Part shown: positions 19,030-28,957 of the stretch, piece by piece
Position numbering within the stretch: the first letter of the stretch is position 1
How the letters are laid out: every line of letters begins with the position of its first letter
Assembly (NCBI RefSeq): GCF_012044895.1
Contig: NZ_CP050695.1
Coordinates: forward strand, 124,001 to 188,000
Length of the DNA stretch: 64,000 bases
Direction: 5' to 3'
DNA from: Aquisalimonas sp. 2447
GTDB taxonomy: Bacteria > Pseudomonadota > Gammaproteobacteria > Nitrococcales > Aquisalimonadaceae
Notes under the pieces: model-generated
Databases searched by the model: none
The model's input: only the letters and a program-made list of their open reading frames with translations
Told to the model about the DNA's origin: nothing
Made by a program: the position numbers and the translations under genes

Positions 19030-20193
19030 ATGATCGCGAACTACCGTTGGGCGGGGTTGGCGGCGGCCTTCTGCCTGTTGCCATCACTGGCGTCGGCCGA
19101 GCTGCGCATCGGCATGGTGGCACCATTCTCCGGGCCCGCCTCCGATCTTGGCGAGGGCATGCGTGCAGGTATCGAAGCGCATTTCCGTGAGGTCAATGCC
19201 GACGGCGGCATCAACGGCCGGGAATTGACTCTGATCACTCGCGACGATCAGTACGAGCCCATGCAGGCCGCTCCGGCGACACGGGAGCTGATCGAGGACG
19301 AAGACATTCTCGCCTCGGTGGGCAACGTCGGCACGCCCACGGCCATCGTGACCATTCCCATTCACAACCAGGAAGAGACCCTCCTGTTTGGCGCTTTCAC
19401 CGGGGCCGGCGTGCTGCGCCAGGATCCGCCGGACCGCCATGTCATCAACTTCCGCGCCTCCTATCACCAGGAGACCGCCGCCATGGTGGATGGCCTCCTG
19501 GAAGCCGGGATCGAGCCCGAGGAGATTGCCTTCTTCACCCAGAACGACGGTTTCGGTGATGCGGGTTACTCCGGTGCCATGGCGGCGCTGGAGGCACACG
19601 ATGTACCCGACCGGGAGCGTCTGGCTCACGGGCGTTACACCCGAGGCACCACCAACATCCACCACGGCCTTGCCACCATTCTGGAGGCTCGAACCGAGCC
19701 CAGGGCGGTGATCATGGTGGGCACCTATGCGCCCATTGCCGAGTTCATCGAAGAGGCATACTGGGATCTCCCCGACACGGTCTTCCTGGCGGTGTCGTTT
19801 GTCGGCAGCCACGCCCTGCGTGACGCACTCGACCCGGACATGGCCGAAGGCATCGTGGTCACCCAGGTGGTGCCACCCCTGGATGCGGATGTGCCCGCGG
19901 TGGCCGATTACCACGACGCCCTGGACGCCCATGACAGTGCTCTGGCCCCGAACTTTATCTCCCTCGAGGGCTATCTGGCCGCGCGGACTTTCGTCGAAGG
20001 ACTGCGGCAGGCGGGGGACGACCCCGGCCGCGAGGACGTGGTGGACGGACTGCTCTCACTGGGCGAATTCGATATCGGCGTTGGCGAGACGCTGACACTG
20101 GGCGCCGGGAACCACCAGGCCAGTGACACCGTCTGGCCAACTCGCCTGACCGACGGCGAGTACGTACTGCTCGACTGGGCCGACCTTTACTGA
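19030..20193 (+). CDS. Periplasmic branched-chain-amino-acid-type ligand-binding protein
   Basis: This 387-residue type I periplasmic binding protein (LivJ/Peripla_BP_6 family) has a signal peptide ending [11 protein letters not shown]. The family opening [19 protein letters not shown] is followed by [20 protein letters not shown] and [17 protein letters not shown], then a second lobe. ATG 19030 follows a purine-rich GGGTGGGG. An in-frame GTG at 19018 is less likely. No ABC permease or ATPase follows. Twelve bases downstream begins a chemoreceptor gene, so this protein more likely presents a ligand to that receptor than feeds a transporter. The ligand is unknown. Confidence 0.85.
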   Translation: MIANYRWAGLAAAFCLLPSLASAELRIGMVAPFSGPASDLGEGMRAGIEAHFREVNADGGINGRELTLITRDDQYEPMQAAPATRELIEDEDILASVGNVGTPTAIVTIPIHNQEETLLFGAFTGAGVLRQDPPDRHVINFRASYHQETAAMVDGLLEAGIEPEEIAFFTQNDGFGDAGYSGAMAALEAHDVPDRERLAHGRYTRGTTNIHHGLATILEARTEPRAVIMVGTYAPIAEFIEEAYWDLPDTVFLAVSFVGSHALRDALDPDMAEGIVVTQVVPPLDADVPAVADYHDALDAHDSALAPNFISLEGYLAARTFVEGLRQAGDDPGREDVVDGLLSLGEFDIGVGETLTLGAGNHQASDTVWPTRLTDGEYVLLDWADLY

Positions 20194-20204
20194 GGACTCA
20201 AGCC

Positions 20205-22343
20205 ATGCGTCTGCAAATGAGTATCCGCGCCATGCTGCTGGGTCTGTTTGGTACCGCCATCGTGGCGGCACTGGCCCTGGCTGCTGTGGCACTGCTGTCC
20301 AACGCCCGCCTGGTGGCCACCCAGGACTACATTCTCAATGAGATCATGCCCAACCAGGTTGCCCGCACCGAGGTAGGCAACGTGCTCGGCGCCTTCGGTG
20401 AACGGCATGCGGATCTGATCGCCGCCCAGAATGTCGCGGCCCTTGCCGAGGCAACCTCCGTGGAGGAGTTGGAGCAGACCTACCGTGCGGCGCGTGGCGA
20501 TCTCGGCGGTGTCGAAGGTGGTGACGGACGCGCACGGCCGCTTGCCGAGCAGCTGGACGCCGGGTATGGCGCTCTGGTGGACGCCGATGAGCGCCTGGAG
20601 GAGGCGCGGCGGGAAAACCTGGAGTTGCTGGAACGCATTCAGGAACGCGTGGACACCATGGACGAGCACATCCGCGAAGTCATGGTGGAAGCCGAGCTCA
20701 TGGCCGGCCAGGCGACCCTCCGGCAGGTGCGCCGGGAGCGGGATCTACGCCAGGAGCTCGAGGCCGTCGGCGGCGATGTCCGCGCGCTGCCGCCCATGCT
20801 GGTGGAGGGGCTCATCGAGCGGGGCCTGGACGTGGTCGGCCTGAGCGGTGCAGTCCGGGTTGCCGTGGCCGAGCTCAACGGGCTTGCCAGCGACCTGCGG
20901 CTGGTGGACGACCCGTTCATGCTCACCAGCATGCGGCGCAACGAGATCGACCAGCAGCTCGGCCTCGCCACCCGCTCGGCAGCGACCATCCGGGATTCCG
21001 AGTGGGCCGACTCCCGGCAGCGCGAGCAAGCAGGCCATCTGCACGACATCGTCACCGAGCTTGGCGAGCTGATGGTGAACGATGACGCCTCCGTCTACGA
21101 TCTGCGCCACCAGCAAATCGCCCTGGAGGGTGAGCAGGCTGATGCCCTGACTGCCGTTCGCAGTGCCACTGCCGAGATGCGCGGTGCCATCCAGGATCTC
21201 GAGGAACACGTCACCGCCGAGGCCGCGGAGGCGGCTTCTGCCGCCCAGACGGCGGCGGATGCGGGCAGGAACACCATCATCATCGTCACCCTGGCGGTGA
21301 TCGGCTTGCTGGCCGTATTCGGCCTGCGCACCATCCAGCGGGTGCTCAAACCCCTGGGCCAGATGCGCCGGCAGATGGAGAGCATGGGCGGCGCCGCCAG
21401 TCAGACGGGTGACCTGAGTATGCGCATCCACACCGGGCGTGACGATGAGCTGGGCCGCACCGCCGATGCCTTCAATGCCATGATGGAGACCTTCCAGAGC
21501 ATGATCCGTAGCATCGTCGAGACGGCAGACGGCGTGCAGCAGCAGTCGTCCCGGCTCGAGGAACTGAGCCAGGCCAGTCGCGATTCCGGCTCCCGGCAGC
21601 AGGGCGAGACCGAGGAGGTGGCGGCGGCGGTCAACGAAATGGCCAACACCGTTCAGGAAGTGGCGCGCAATACCCAGCACGCTGCGGAGCTGGCCAACAA
21701 TGGCCGCGATGCCGCTAGTCATGGCAAGACCGTCGTCGACGAGACCACCGGCTCCATCAACCGTCTGTCCGAGGCGGTGGAGCGTGCCGTGAAGGTGATC
21801 GGTGATCTCAAAGGCCAGAGTGACGGCATCACCAAGGTGCTGTCGGTGATCCAGGAAGTCTCCGAGCAGACCAACCTGCTGGCGCTGAACGCCGCCATCG
21901 AGGCCGCCCGGGCCGGAGAACACGGCCGCGGCTTCGCCGTGGTGGCGGACGAGGTGCGCACGCTGGCCAGCCGTGTGCAGACGTCGGCACGCGAGATCGA
22001 GGAGATGATCGAGAAGCTCCAGGGCGGCGCCGACGAAGGCGTGCAGGTCATGCAGGAGAGCCGCCAGCAGGCCGAGCACAGCGTCACCCAGGCCGGCGAG
22101 GCCGGTGCGGCGCTGGAGACCCTGAGTACCACGGTCAGCGAGATCTCGGACATGAACACCCAGATCGCCAGCGCTGCCGAGGAGCAGAGCGCCACCGCCG
22201 ATACCATCAACGAGAGCATCACGCGGCTTAGCGACATCGCACGGGAGAACGCCGAGTCCAACAGCCAGGTGGTGGCGGCCAACGAGGAGCTGGCGCGCCT
22301 GGCCGGTGAGCTGCGCGAGATGGCGGGGCGTTTCCGGACGTGA
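20205..22343 (+). CDS. Methyl-accepting chemotaxis protein
   Basis: This is a 712-residue transmembrane chemoreceptor. A first helix (about residues 8-32) is followed by a long, mostly helical periplasmic region of about 320 residues. The second helix is near 355-378 ([19 protein letters not shown]). A HAMP domain follows ([19 protein letters not shown]), then a long signalling coiled coil. The CheW/CheA contact tip is conserved: [20 protein letters not shown] then [15 protein letters not shown]. The C-terminus lacks an obvious CheR/CheB-tethering pentapeptide. It follows the binding-protein gene after 11 nt, suggesting a ligand-loaded binding protein docks on the periplasmic domain. Confidence 0.9.
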   Translation: MRLQMSIRAMLLGLFGTAIVAALALAAVALLSNARLVATQDYILNEIMPNQVARTEVGNVLGAFGERHADLIAAQNVAALAEATSVEELEQTYRAARGDLGGVEGGDGRARPLAEQLDAGYGALVDADERLEEARRENLELLERIQERVDTMDEHIREVMVEAELMAGQATLRQVRRERDLRQELEAVGGDVRALPPMLVEGLIERGLDVVGLSGAVRVAVAELNGLASDLRLVDDPFMLTSMRRNEIDQQLGLATRSAATIRDSEWADSRQREQAGHLHDIVTELGELMVNDDASVYDLRHQQIALEGEQADALTAVRSATAEMRGAIQDLEEHVTAEAAEAASAAQTAADAGRNTIIIVTLAVIGLLAVFGLRTIQRVLKPLGQMRRQMESMGGAASQTGDLSMRIHTGRDDELGRTADAFNAMMETFQSMIRSIVETADGVQQQSSRLEELSQASRDSGSRQQGETEEVAAAVNEMANTVQEVARNTQHAAELANNGRDAASHGKTVVDETTGSINRLSEAVERAVKVIGDLKGQSDGITKVLSVIQEVSEQTNLLALNAAIEAARAGEHGRGFAVVADEVRTLASRVQTSAREIEEMIEKLQGGADEGVQVMQESRQQAEHSVTQAGEAGAALETLSTTVSEISDMNTQIASAAEEQSATADTINESITRLSDIARENAESNSQVVAANEELARLAGELREMAGRFRT

Positions 22344-22379
22344 TGGTTTCAGCCGGGAAAGGTTAGTACCCTGATGCGT

Positions 22380-22413
22380 CCCCGTGGGCGGCCAGGTCCG
22401 GCCGCCCACGGGG
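22380..22413 (+). terminator. Strong hairpin between chemoreceptor and speA
   Basis: A perfect 14-bp stem (CCCCGTGGGCGGCC with its complement) has a 6-nt loop. No T-tract follows on either side, so it is not a textbook intrinsic terminator. It may act as a 3' stabilising or pause structure, or as part of the speA leader. Confidence 0.45.
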
Positions 22414-22453
22414 GCAGGACCATTCCGCAACGGCATTCAGGGTACCGCACCGC

Positions 22454-24334
22454 ATGAGCGACTGGACCGTCCAGCAGGCGCGCAATCTCTACAATACCGC
22501 GCACTGGGGCAGCGGCTATTTCGACATCGACAATGCCGGCCGCGTGGTAGTCCACCCCCGCGGCGCTGCTGACGGGCCGGGCATCGATCTCTCGGGGCTG
22601 GTCGACCGGGTGCAGGCCGCCGGGCTCGCCCTGCCGGTGCTGGTGCGTTTCGTCGACATCCTCCACGACCGGGTCGATCGCCTCTGCAGCGCCTTCCAGG
22701 CTGCCATGGCTGCCGAGGACTACCGCGGCGGCTACACCGCCGTCTATCCCATCAAGGTGAACCAGCAGCGCCGGGTGGTGGAGGAGATCCTGCACCACGG
22801 CGGCAACCGGGTGGGCCTGGAAGCCGGCAGCAAGCCGGAGCTCATGGCCGTGCTGGCGCTGGCCCCGGACGGCGGCACCATCATCTGCAACGGCTACAAG
22901 GACCGCGAGTACGTGCGTCTGGCCCTGCTCGGTCAGCAGCTCGGTCTCGATGTGCGCATCGTCATGGAGAAGCGCAGCGAGGTGGAGCTGGTGGTGAGCG
23001 AGTCACGCCGGTTGGGTATTTCGCCGCGGCTGGGCATGCGCGTGCGCCTGGCGTCCATCGGTGCCGGCAAGTGGCAGAACACCGGTGGCGAGAAGTCCAA
23101 ATTCGGCCTCAGTGCCTCCCAGGCGCTGGCGGTGGTGGAGCGGCTGCAGGCGGAGGGCATGGCCGACAGCCTGGGGCTGCTGCACTTCCATCTGGGTTCC
23201 CAGATCCCCAACGTGCGGGATATCCGTCGCGGCATGCGGGAGGCGGCCCGCTACTATGCCGAGCTGCGCGCCATGGGCATTCCCGTGACCACCATGGACG
23301 TGGGTGGCGGCCTCGGCGTGGACTACGAGGGCACCCGCTCCCGCAACTTCTGCTCCATGAACTACAGCCTCGGCGAGTACGCGGCCAACGTGGTCCGTGC
23401 CCTGGCCGAGACCTGCGCCGAGCACGACCTGCCGCACCCCGACATCATCTCGGAGTCCGGCCGGGCCCTCACCGCTCACCATGCCGTGCTGCTAACCAAC
23501 GTCATCGACCACGATAACGGCCGTGGTGCCGCACCCGCGGCGCCGGAGCAGGACGACCCCCAGATCCTGCGGGAGCTCTGGGACACGCTGAACGAGTCCT
23601 CCGCCCGCTCGCCCATCGAGCGCTACCACGATGCGGTGAACGGGCTGCAGGAGGCGCAGGCCATGTACACCCACGGTGTGCTGGGCCTGCGCCAGCGCGC
23701 CAGGGCAGAGGAGTACTACACCGCCATCTGCCACCAGGTGCGGGACGCACTCAACCCGGCGGCACGCAACCACCGGGAGGTGCTGGACGACCTCAACGAG
23801 AAGCTGGCAGACAAGCTGTTCTGCAATCTCTCCATCTTCCAGTCCATGCCGGACGTCTGGGCCATCGACCAGGTCTTCCCGGTGCTGCCGTTACAGGGCC
23901 TGGAGCAGCGACCCACGGCCCGGGCCGTGCTGCAGGATCTCACCTGCGACTCTGACGGTAGCGTGCAGTACTACGTGGACGGCGAGGGCGTGGAGAGCAC
24001 CCTGCCCCTGCCTCCGTTCCGGCCGGGTGAGCCCTACCGCCTGGGCGTTTTCCTGGTGGGCGCATACCAGGAGATCCTGGGGGATATGCACAACCTCTTT
24101 GGCGACACGGCGGCCATCAACGTGCACCAGGAGGGAAATGACTTCCGGCTCAGCGACCCGGTGCCCGGCGATACCGTGGAGGACGTCCTGCGCTACGTGC
24201 ATTTCCGCCGGGAGAGCCTGATGCAGGCCTATCAGGCAAGAGTTGCCGCCGCCGAACTGGACGCTGAACAGCGCCGGGAGTGCCTGCAGCTGCTGGAAGC
24301 GGGGCTGGGCGGCTATACCTACCTTGAAGACTGA
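22454..24334 (+). CDS. speA: Biosynthetic arginine decarboxylase
   Basis: This PLP enzyme of the alanine-racemase fold turns arginine into agmatine, the first step of putrescine synthesis. The 626-residue length matches the family. Visible blocks are YFDIDNAGRVVVHPRG, the PLP-lysine motif YPIKVNQQRRVVEEI, GLEAGSKPELMAVLAL, KFGLSASQALAV, LHFHLGSQI, the glycine-rich DVGGGLGVDYEGTRS, and ESGRALTAHHAVL. The start ATG 22454 lies 40 nt after a strong hairpin. No agmatinase or agmatine deiminase gene is in the window. Confidence 0.94.
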   Translation: MSDWTVQQARNLYNTAHWGSGYFDIDNAGRVVVHPRGAADGPGIDLSGLVDRVQAAGLALPVLVRFVDILHDRVDRLCSAFQAAMAAEDYRGGYTAVYPIKVNQQRRVVEEILHHGGNRVGLEAGSKPELMAVLALAPDGGTIICNGYKDREYVRLALLGQQLGLDVRIVMEKRSEVELVVSESRRLGISPRLGMRVRLASIGAGKWQNTGGEKSKFGLSASQALAVVERLQAEGMADSLGLLHFHLGSQIPNVRDIRRGMREAARYYAELRAMGIPVTTMDVGGGLGVDYEGTRSRNFCSMNYSLGEYAANVVRALAETCAEHDLPHPDIISESGRALTAHHAVLLTNVIDHDNGRGAAPAAPEQDDPQILRELWDTLNESSARSPIERYHDAVNGLQEAQAMYTHGVLGLRQRARAEEYYTAICHQVRDALNPAARNHREVLDDLNEKLADKLFCNLSIFQSMPDVWAIDQVFPVLPLQGLEQRPTARAVLQDLTCDSDGSVQYYVDGEGVESTLPLPPFRPGEPYRLGVFLVGAYQEILGDMHNLFGDTAAINVHQEGNDFRLSDPVPGDTVEDVLRYVHFRRESLMQAYQARVAAAELDAEQRRECLQLLEAGLGGYTYLED

Positions 24335-24360
24335 CAACACCGTTTCGGGAGGATCACACC

Positions 24361-25245
24361 ATGAAGGCAGGCGTCATCGGAATGGGAGCCATGGGCTCGG
24401 GCATGGCCAGGAACCTGCACAAGGCCGGCCTGCTGGCCGCTGTGTGGAATCGCACTCCAGAGCGGGCGCAGGAGATTGCCGGGGAACTGGAGGTGCAGGC
24501 TGCCGATAGCCCGGCCGCCCTGGCGCAGGCCTGCGATGTCATTATCACCTGCGTCTCCCGGGACGAGGACGTGCTCGCGGTGATGGACGCCATGGCTCCG
24601 GGGCTTGCGGCGGGCAAGACCGTCGTGGATACCTCCACCATCGCCGTGAATACGGCCAAGCAGGCCGCCGCGAAGCTCGCTACGGCCGGCGTCGAGTTCC
24701 TCGATGCCCCCGTCTCCGGCGGCAAGGAGGGGGCCCAGAACGGCCAGCTGGTGTTCATGGTGGGCGGTGATCCGGATGTGTTCGCCCGGCTCGAGCCGGC
24801 CTTCGACGCCATGGGCAAGAGCGCCACGCACATGGGCGAGATCGGCTCCGGCCAGGCCACCAAGGCGGTGAACCAGATCATGGCCGCCGGCATCAACCAG
24901 GCCGTCACCGAGGCCCTGGCCTTTGGCCAGGCGTCCGGGCTGGACATGGACAAGGTCATCCAGGTGGTCAGCGGTGGCGCGGCCGGCAACTGGTTCCTGC
25001 AGATGCGCGGACCCACGATGGTGAAAGGCACCTTCGAGCCCGGTTTCAAGCTCGGCCTGCATCACAAGGATCTCACCATCTGTCGCCAGATGCTGGAGAA
25101 CATGAACGTGGCCCTGCCCATCGTGGAAATGACGCTCAAGCACTACCAGCGCCTGATGGACGCCGGTCACGGCGACGAGGATATCTCCGCCCTGTACCGG
25201 GATAAGCAGGCCATGTTCACCAACGGCAACAAGCGCTCGCTGTAA
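24361..25245 (+). CDS. Beta-hydroxyacid dehydrogenase, 3-hydroxyisobutyrate/tartronate semialdehyde reductase type
   Basis: This 294-residue NAD(P)-dependent oxidoreductase has an N-terminal Rossmann motif (GVIGMGAMGSGMARNLHKAG) with WNRT suggesting NADP preference. The family substrate motif is DAPVSGGKEGAQNGQLVFMV, and the catalytic-lysine region GSGQATKAVNQIMAAG. A C-terminal GLHHKDLTICRQM segment follows. It could act on 3-hydroxyisobutyrate, tartronate semialdehyde or succinic semialdehyde; the sequence alone does not decide. GGGAGG precedes the ATG. It is 26 nt after speA and 11 nt before an SseB-family gene, suggesting one transcript. Confidence 0.88.
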   Translation: MKAGVIGMGAMGSGMARNLHKAGLLAAVWNRTPERAQEIAGELEVQAADSPAALAQACDVIITCVSRDEDVLAVMDAMAPGLAAGKTVVDTSTIAVNTAKQAAAKLATAGVEFLDAPVSGGKEGAQNGQLVFMVGGDPDVFARLEPAFDAMGKSATHMGEIGSGQATKAVNQIMAAGINQAVTEALAFGQASGLDMDKVIQVVSGGAAGNWFLQMRGPTMVKGTFEPGFKLGLHHKDLTICRQMLENMNVALPIVEMTLKHYQRLMDAGHGDEDISALYRDKQAMFTNGNKRSL

Positions 25246-25256
25246 GGAGAACACCC

Positions 25257-25694
25257 ATGACCGAGAACGGCGATACCGACGATCGCTTCGACACCTTCGA
25301 ACCCGTCAATCACCTGGAACGCGCACTGATGGCGGCGCAGAGCGGCGAGACCGCCACCGTGGATTTCATGGAGCAGCTCGCCGGCGCGCAGGTGGCGATC
25401 CTGGTGGACCAGGAGTTCGCCACCACCGAGCACCCGGAAGGCGTACGCCCGCTGGTGCTGGAGGGTCCGGATGGCGAAGGACTGCTCGCCTTGTTTACCG
25501 CGCCGTCCAGGGGTTACCCCATGACCGAGCAGAATCCGGACTTCGCCTTCTCCGTGGAAGTCTCCTTCGCCTGGGCGGTGAACAGCACCTGGGAGGGCAT
25601 GGGGCTGGTGGTGAACCCCGGCTGGCGTGTCGGGCTGACCATTCCGGCGGAGACCGTCAGCGCCATGAAGGGGGCGCAGCCGAAACCATCGTAG
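25257..25694 (+). CDS. SseB-family protein
   Basis: This soluble 145-residue protein resembles the SseB N-terminal domain. It begins FEPVNHLERALMAAQSGE and has AQVAILVDQEF, LVLEGPDGEGLLALFTAPSR, and a hydrophobic C-terminal GMGLVVNPGWRVGLTIPAE. The SseB fold is common in bacteria and usually of unknown function. AAGGAG precedes ATG 25257, and it closes the speA-dehydrogenase group. It converges with a minus-strand SPOR gene 44 nt away, with no clear terminator between. Confidence 0.75.
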   Translation: MTENGDTDDRFDTFEPVNHLERALMAAQSGETATVDFMEQLAGAQVAILVDQEFATTEHPEGVRPLVLEGPDGEGLLALFTAPSRGYPMTEQNPDFAFSVEVSFAWAVNSTWEGMGLVVNPGWRVGLTIPAETVSAMKGAQPKPS

Positions 25695-25738
25695 TACCCC
25701 AGGTTCAGCGGCACCGGGGGCGCTGCGGCGCAGCCGCT

Positions 25739-26374
25739 CTAACCCCGCATGCGCAGCAGAATACTGTCCACGTTTTCGTCTTCCAGGCGGCCGCGGATGG
25801 CTTCCACCCGTCCCCGGTCGGCGAACGGGCCGATGCGTACACGATGCCACGTCTCGCCACCGTCCACCTCGACGCTGTGGATGTCTGCCTGGACGCCCAT
25901 CAGGGCGAGCCGGGCCTTGAGCCGATCGGCGTCCTCGTGGGAGCGGAACGAACCAGCCTGGACCATGTACTGGGCGTCGTCATCCGGTTCGGGCTCCGGC
26001 TGTGGTGCGGGGGCGGCAGGCGTTTCGCTGTCCGGGGCGGGCACCGGCGTGTCATCCCCCGGGGGCACCGCGGAGACCTCCGGTTCCGATTCATCCGGGA
26101 CGACCACTTCCATCTCCGAGAGCAGCTCGTAGAACTCGAAGCGCGGTCGGCCGTTGCCCTCGTCCGTCTGCTGCGTATCACCGTCACCGGCGCTGCTGCC
26201 GCTGGCGATTTCCGTCACGCCACCGTCGCGCTCGTGGTGCATGTGCACCAGGTACGCGATGAAAAGCCCCGGCAGCAGGCCGCTGAGCACCAGCAGCCAC
26301 GCCGGGGCGCGGCCGGTGTTGCTGCTGCGGGACTGGGGTTTGCGCCTTGCGCCGGTCTGCTTGCTTTTCGCCAT
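25739..26374 (-). CDS. SPOR-domain inner-membrane protein (FtsN-like)
   Basis: This 211-residue bitopic protein has a short basic cytoplasmic N-terminus (MAKSKQTGARRKPQSRSS). One membrane helix (WLLVLSGLLPGLFIAYLVHM) follows, then a low-complexity acidic/proline linker of about 90 residues. The C-terminal SPOR domain reads YMVQAGSFRSHEDADRLKAR through WHRVRIGPFADRGRVEAI and binds denuded septal peptidoglycan. It lies directly downstream of argS, the common location of an FtsN-like SPOR protein in gammaproteobacteria. It may be FtsN itself, but the short helical FtsN segments are not evident. Confidence 0.85.
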   Translation of the reverse strand: MAKSKQTGARRKPQSRSSNTGRAPAWLLVLSGLLPGLFIAYLVHMHHERDGGVTEIASGSSAGDGDTQQTDEGNGRPRFEFYELLSEMEVVVPDESEPEVSAVPPGDDTPVPAPDSETPAAPAPQPEPEPDDDAQYMVQAGSFRSHEDADRLKARLALMGVQADIHSVEVDGGETWHRVRIGPFADRGRVEAIRGRLEDENVDSILLRMRG

Positions 26375-26391
26375 GCCGTGTCCGTGGTCGC

Positions 26392-28152
26392 CTACATGCT
26401 CTCGGGGGCGGAGACACCGAGCAGCGCGAGGCCGTTGCGAATCACCTGACGGGCCGCCAGGACCAGGTTCAGGCGAGCATCGCGCAGATCGGCGTCGTCG
26501 ACCAGGAACTGGTGCGCGTTATAGTAAGTGTGCACATGGCTGGCCAGCTCCCGCAGGTAATGGGCGACCTGGTGTGGTTCCCGGGCGCCTGCGGCGATCT
26601 CGATCAATTCGGGGTAGCGGCCGATGGCGCTCACCAGCTCCGTCTCGTGGGGCTCCACCAGTCGGGTCAGGTGGCGGTCGCCGTTGGCGGCGTCATGGCT
26701 CAGCCCTTTCTCCCGCAACTGCCCCAGCACGCTGCAGATCCGCGCATGGGCGTACTGGATGTAGTACACCGGGTTGTCGTTGGACTGGGACTTGGCCAGT
26801 TCCAGGTCGAAGTCCAGGTGCTGCTCCGGCTTGCGCATGACATAGAAGAACCGTGCGGCGTCGTCGCCCACGTCCTCCCGTAGCTCCCGCAGGGTGACGA
26901 ATTGCCCGGAGCGGGTGGACATCTGCATGCGCTCGGCGCCCCGGTAGAGGATCGCGAACTGCACCAGGCGGATGTCCAGTTGCTCGGGCTGTTTGTCGAA
27001 GGCCTGCAGTGCGGCGTGGACGCGGGGGACATAGCCGTGGTGGTCGGCGCCCCAGACGTCAATGCAGCCGGCAAAGCCGCGCTGGAACTTGTTCAGGTGG
27101 TAGGCGATGTCCGATGCGAAGTAGGTGTAGGCACCGTTTTCGCGGCGTACCACCCGGTCCTTCTCGTCGCCAAATGCACTGGCGCGGAACCAGGTGGCGC
27201 CTTCGTCCTGGTACAGGTGGCCGGCGGCATCGAGCTGCGTCAGCGCGTCCTCCACGGCGCCGCTCTGTGTCAGCGAGCGTTCCGAGAACCATTCGTCGTA
27301 GTGGACGCCGAAGTCTCCCAGGTCATCGCGGATGTCGTCCAGCACCTGGTTCAGGGCCAACTGGAAGACGGTCTCGAACGCCTCGGTGCCCAGCAGTTCC
27401 TTGCAGCGGATCACCAGGGTGTCGATGTACTCTTCCTTGTCGCCGCCTTCGGACTCGTCCAGGGGCATCTCGGCCAGCACCACCTCGGCGGGATGCAGCA
27501 GGCTGTCACCGTGCATCTCGACCAGACGCCGGGCGATGTCGCGCACATACTCGCCGCGGTAGGCGTTATCGGGCAGGCGCAGGGTTTCACCCTGGTGCTC
27601 CAGGTACCGCAGCCAGACACTGGCGGCGAGGATATCCATCTGCCGGCCGGCATCGTTGACGTAGTATTCGCGGTGGACCGTGTAGCCGGCGGTGGTGAGC
27701 AGGCTCGCCAGGGCGCCGCCGAATGCCGCGCCGCGACCATGCCCCACGTGCAGCGGGCCGGTGGGGTTGGCAGAGACGAACTCGAGATTGATCGCCTCAC
27801 CGGCGCCCAGGGCTGACTTTCCGTAGTCCGCGCCCTGGTTGAGCGCGTCGCGAACGGCGGCGTAGGCGGCGTCGGCGGTGATGGTGACGTTGATGAAGCC
27901 GGGGCCGGCGATGTCCACGCGCTCGATGCCCGGGTCGGCCGGCATGGCGGCGACCAGGTGTTCGGCGAGGTCGCGGGGTTTCATGCGGGCCTGTTTGGCC
28001 AGGATCATGGCGGTGTTCACGGCGTAGTCGCCGTGGGTCTTGTCGCGGGCGCGCTCGACCTGCACGTCCACCCGGGTGTCAGCGGGCAGGGTGCCGTCAC
28101 GGGCGAGCGTATCCACGGCGGTGGAGATCAGGCTGCGCAGCTTCTCTTTCAT
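26392..28152 (-). CDS. argS: Arginyl-tRNA synthetase
   Basis: This class I aminoacyl-tRNA synthetase has 586 residues, the usual length. It has an N-terminal tRNA-binding ArgS domain, the HIGH-type motif in [16 protein letters not shown] after [29 protein letters not shown], the catalytic-core [20 protein letters not shown], and [13 protein letters not shown]. The KMSKS equivalent is the degenerate RMQMSTRSG, normal for ArgS. A DALR anticodon-binding domain closes the protein. It is transcribed with the downstream SPOR gene (17-nt gap). Confidence 0.96.
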   Translation of the reverse strand: MKEKLRSLISTAVDTLARDGTLPADTRVDVQVERARDKTHGDYAVNTAMILAKQARMKPRDLAEHLVAAMPADPGIERVDIAGPGFINVTITADAAYAAVRDALNQGADYGKSALGAGEAINLEFVSANPTGPLHVGHGRGAAFGGALASLLTTAGYTVHREYYVNDAGRQMDILAASVWLRYLEHQGETLRLPDNAYRGEYVRDIARRLVEMHGDSLLHPAEVVLAEMPLDESEGGDKEEYIDTLVIRCKELLGTEAFETVFQLALNQVLDDIRDDLGDFGVHYDEWFSERSLTQSGAVEDALTQLDAAGHLYQDEGATWFRASAFGDEKDRVVRRENGAYTYFASDIAYHLNKFQRGFAGCIDVWGADHHGYVPRVHAALQAFDKQPEQLDIRLVQFAILYRGAERMQMSTRSGQFVTLRELREDVGDDAARFFYVMRKPEQHLDFDLELAKSQSNDNPVYYIQYAHARICSVLGQLREKGLSHDAANGDRHLTRLVEPHETELVSAIGRYPELIEIAAGAREPHQVAHYLRELASHVHTYYNAHQFLVDDADLRDARLNLVLAARQVIRNGLALLGVSAPESM

Positions 28153-28283
28153 GCGTTACACGGGGCCGTCGGTGAGGGTTTGCGCGCGTATTATCCCGGT
28201 TCGGGGCGTCCCCCACAAATCGGTCTTCGGTGGTCTTGGCGGAGATTTTTCGCAAGACCTGGTTTCGGCCTCGATCGGGGGCG

Positions 28284-28392
28284 CCGGGGAGTGGGTACTC
28301 CGCTGCCGGACACGCCGCAAGTACGTCCGTGTAGGCTCGGCTGCGGCCGTCCTGGCCGCAGACGGTCCGGCAGCGGAGCACCCACTCCCCGG
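28284..28392. repeat. 109-bp imperfect palindromic element with nested hairpin
   Basis: Two 27-bp arms (28284-28310 and 28366-28392) are inverted repeats with one mismatch, core GGGGAGTGGGT...CTCCGCTGCCGG. The 55-nt loop contains a second hairpin, CTGCGGCC-GTCCT-GGCCGCAG. It lies between argS and the minus-strand TIGR02444-like gene, in a 265-bp gap. It resembles dispersed palindromic elements seen in halophilic gammaproteobacteria. Only one copy is in this window. Confidence 0.7.
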
Positions 28393-28417
28393 CTACGGGG
28401 TACCCTCAAGGGTGCAG

Positions 28418-28948
28418 TCACTCGCCACCTACGGCATCGCGAAGGACGCGGATGAAGGTGTCATCCGCCGCGTTGTCGGTGACGCCAAGGCAGTCCAAGT
28501 ACCTCGTCAGGACCGTCTCCACGGCGGCGTCCGGATCAGTCACCGCCTCCCTGGCAGCGCCAGGGGCCAGCATCGCCAGCACCCGGGTCTGCAGGTACCG
28601 CTCCAGTTCCAGCTCCTGGTCCAGGAGGCGGCGACGTAACTCTGCCGCGCCAGTGTCCGCGGTTGCCCGATGGCGAAGTCCGTTGCGGGCCCGGCGATAG
28701 GGGCGGAGCAAGTCGGCTTCCAGCGATTCGCTCTCAGCCACGACAGCAGTCACTGTTGGTAGCGACGCCGGCCCATGGCCGTTGGCCGCGCTCCACAGCA
28801 GGGTCAGGAGTGCGGTGACGCACACACCATTGTTGTCCTGAAGGGCCAGAACGGTCTCCTTTACCCCGGGTTGGCCGTACATGCGGGCCAGGGCCGCCCA
28901 GGCGGAATCGGCAAGGTGGTCCGGGTTGAGGTCGGAGGGCGCGTTCAC
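28418..28948 (-). CDS. TIGR02444/DUF2390-like protein
   Basis: This is a predicted soluble, largely helical protein of 176 residues. The N-terminal block AWAALARMYGQPGVKETVLA with LQDNNGVCVTALLTLLW fits the small uncharacterised TIGR02444 family. A middle stretch rich in Arg and Leu (RRRLLDQELELERYLQTRVL) follows. GTG 28948 is the start, 9 nt after the upstream J-domain gene, so the two are probably co-transcribed. No function is known. Confidence 0.7.
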   Translation of the reverse strand: MNAPSDLNPDHLADSAWAALARMYGQPGVKETVLALQDNNGVCVTALLTLLWSAANGHGPASLPTVTAVVAESESLEADLLRPYRRARNGLRHRATADTGAAELRRRLLDQELELERYLQTRVLAMLAPGAAREAVTDPDAAVETVLTRYLDCLGVTDNAADDTFIRVLRDAVGGE

Positions 28949-28957
28949 GGATCCGGC

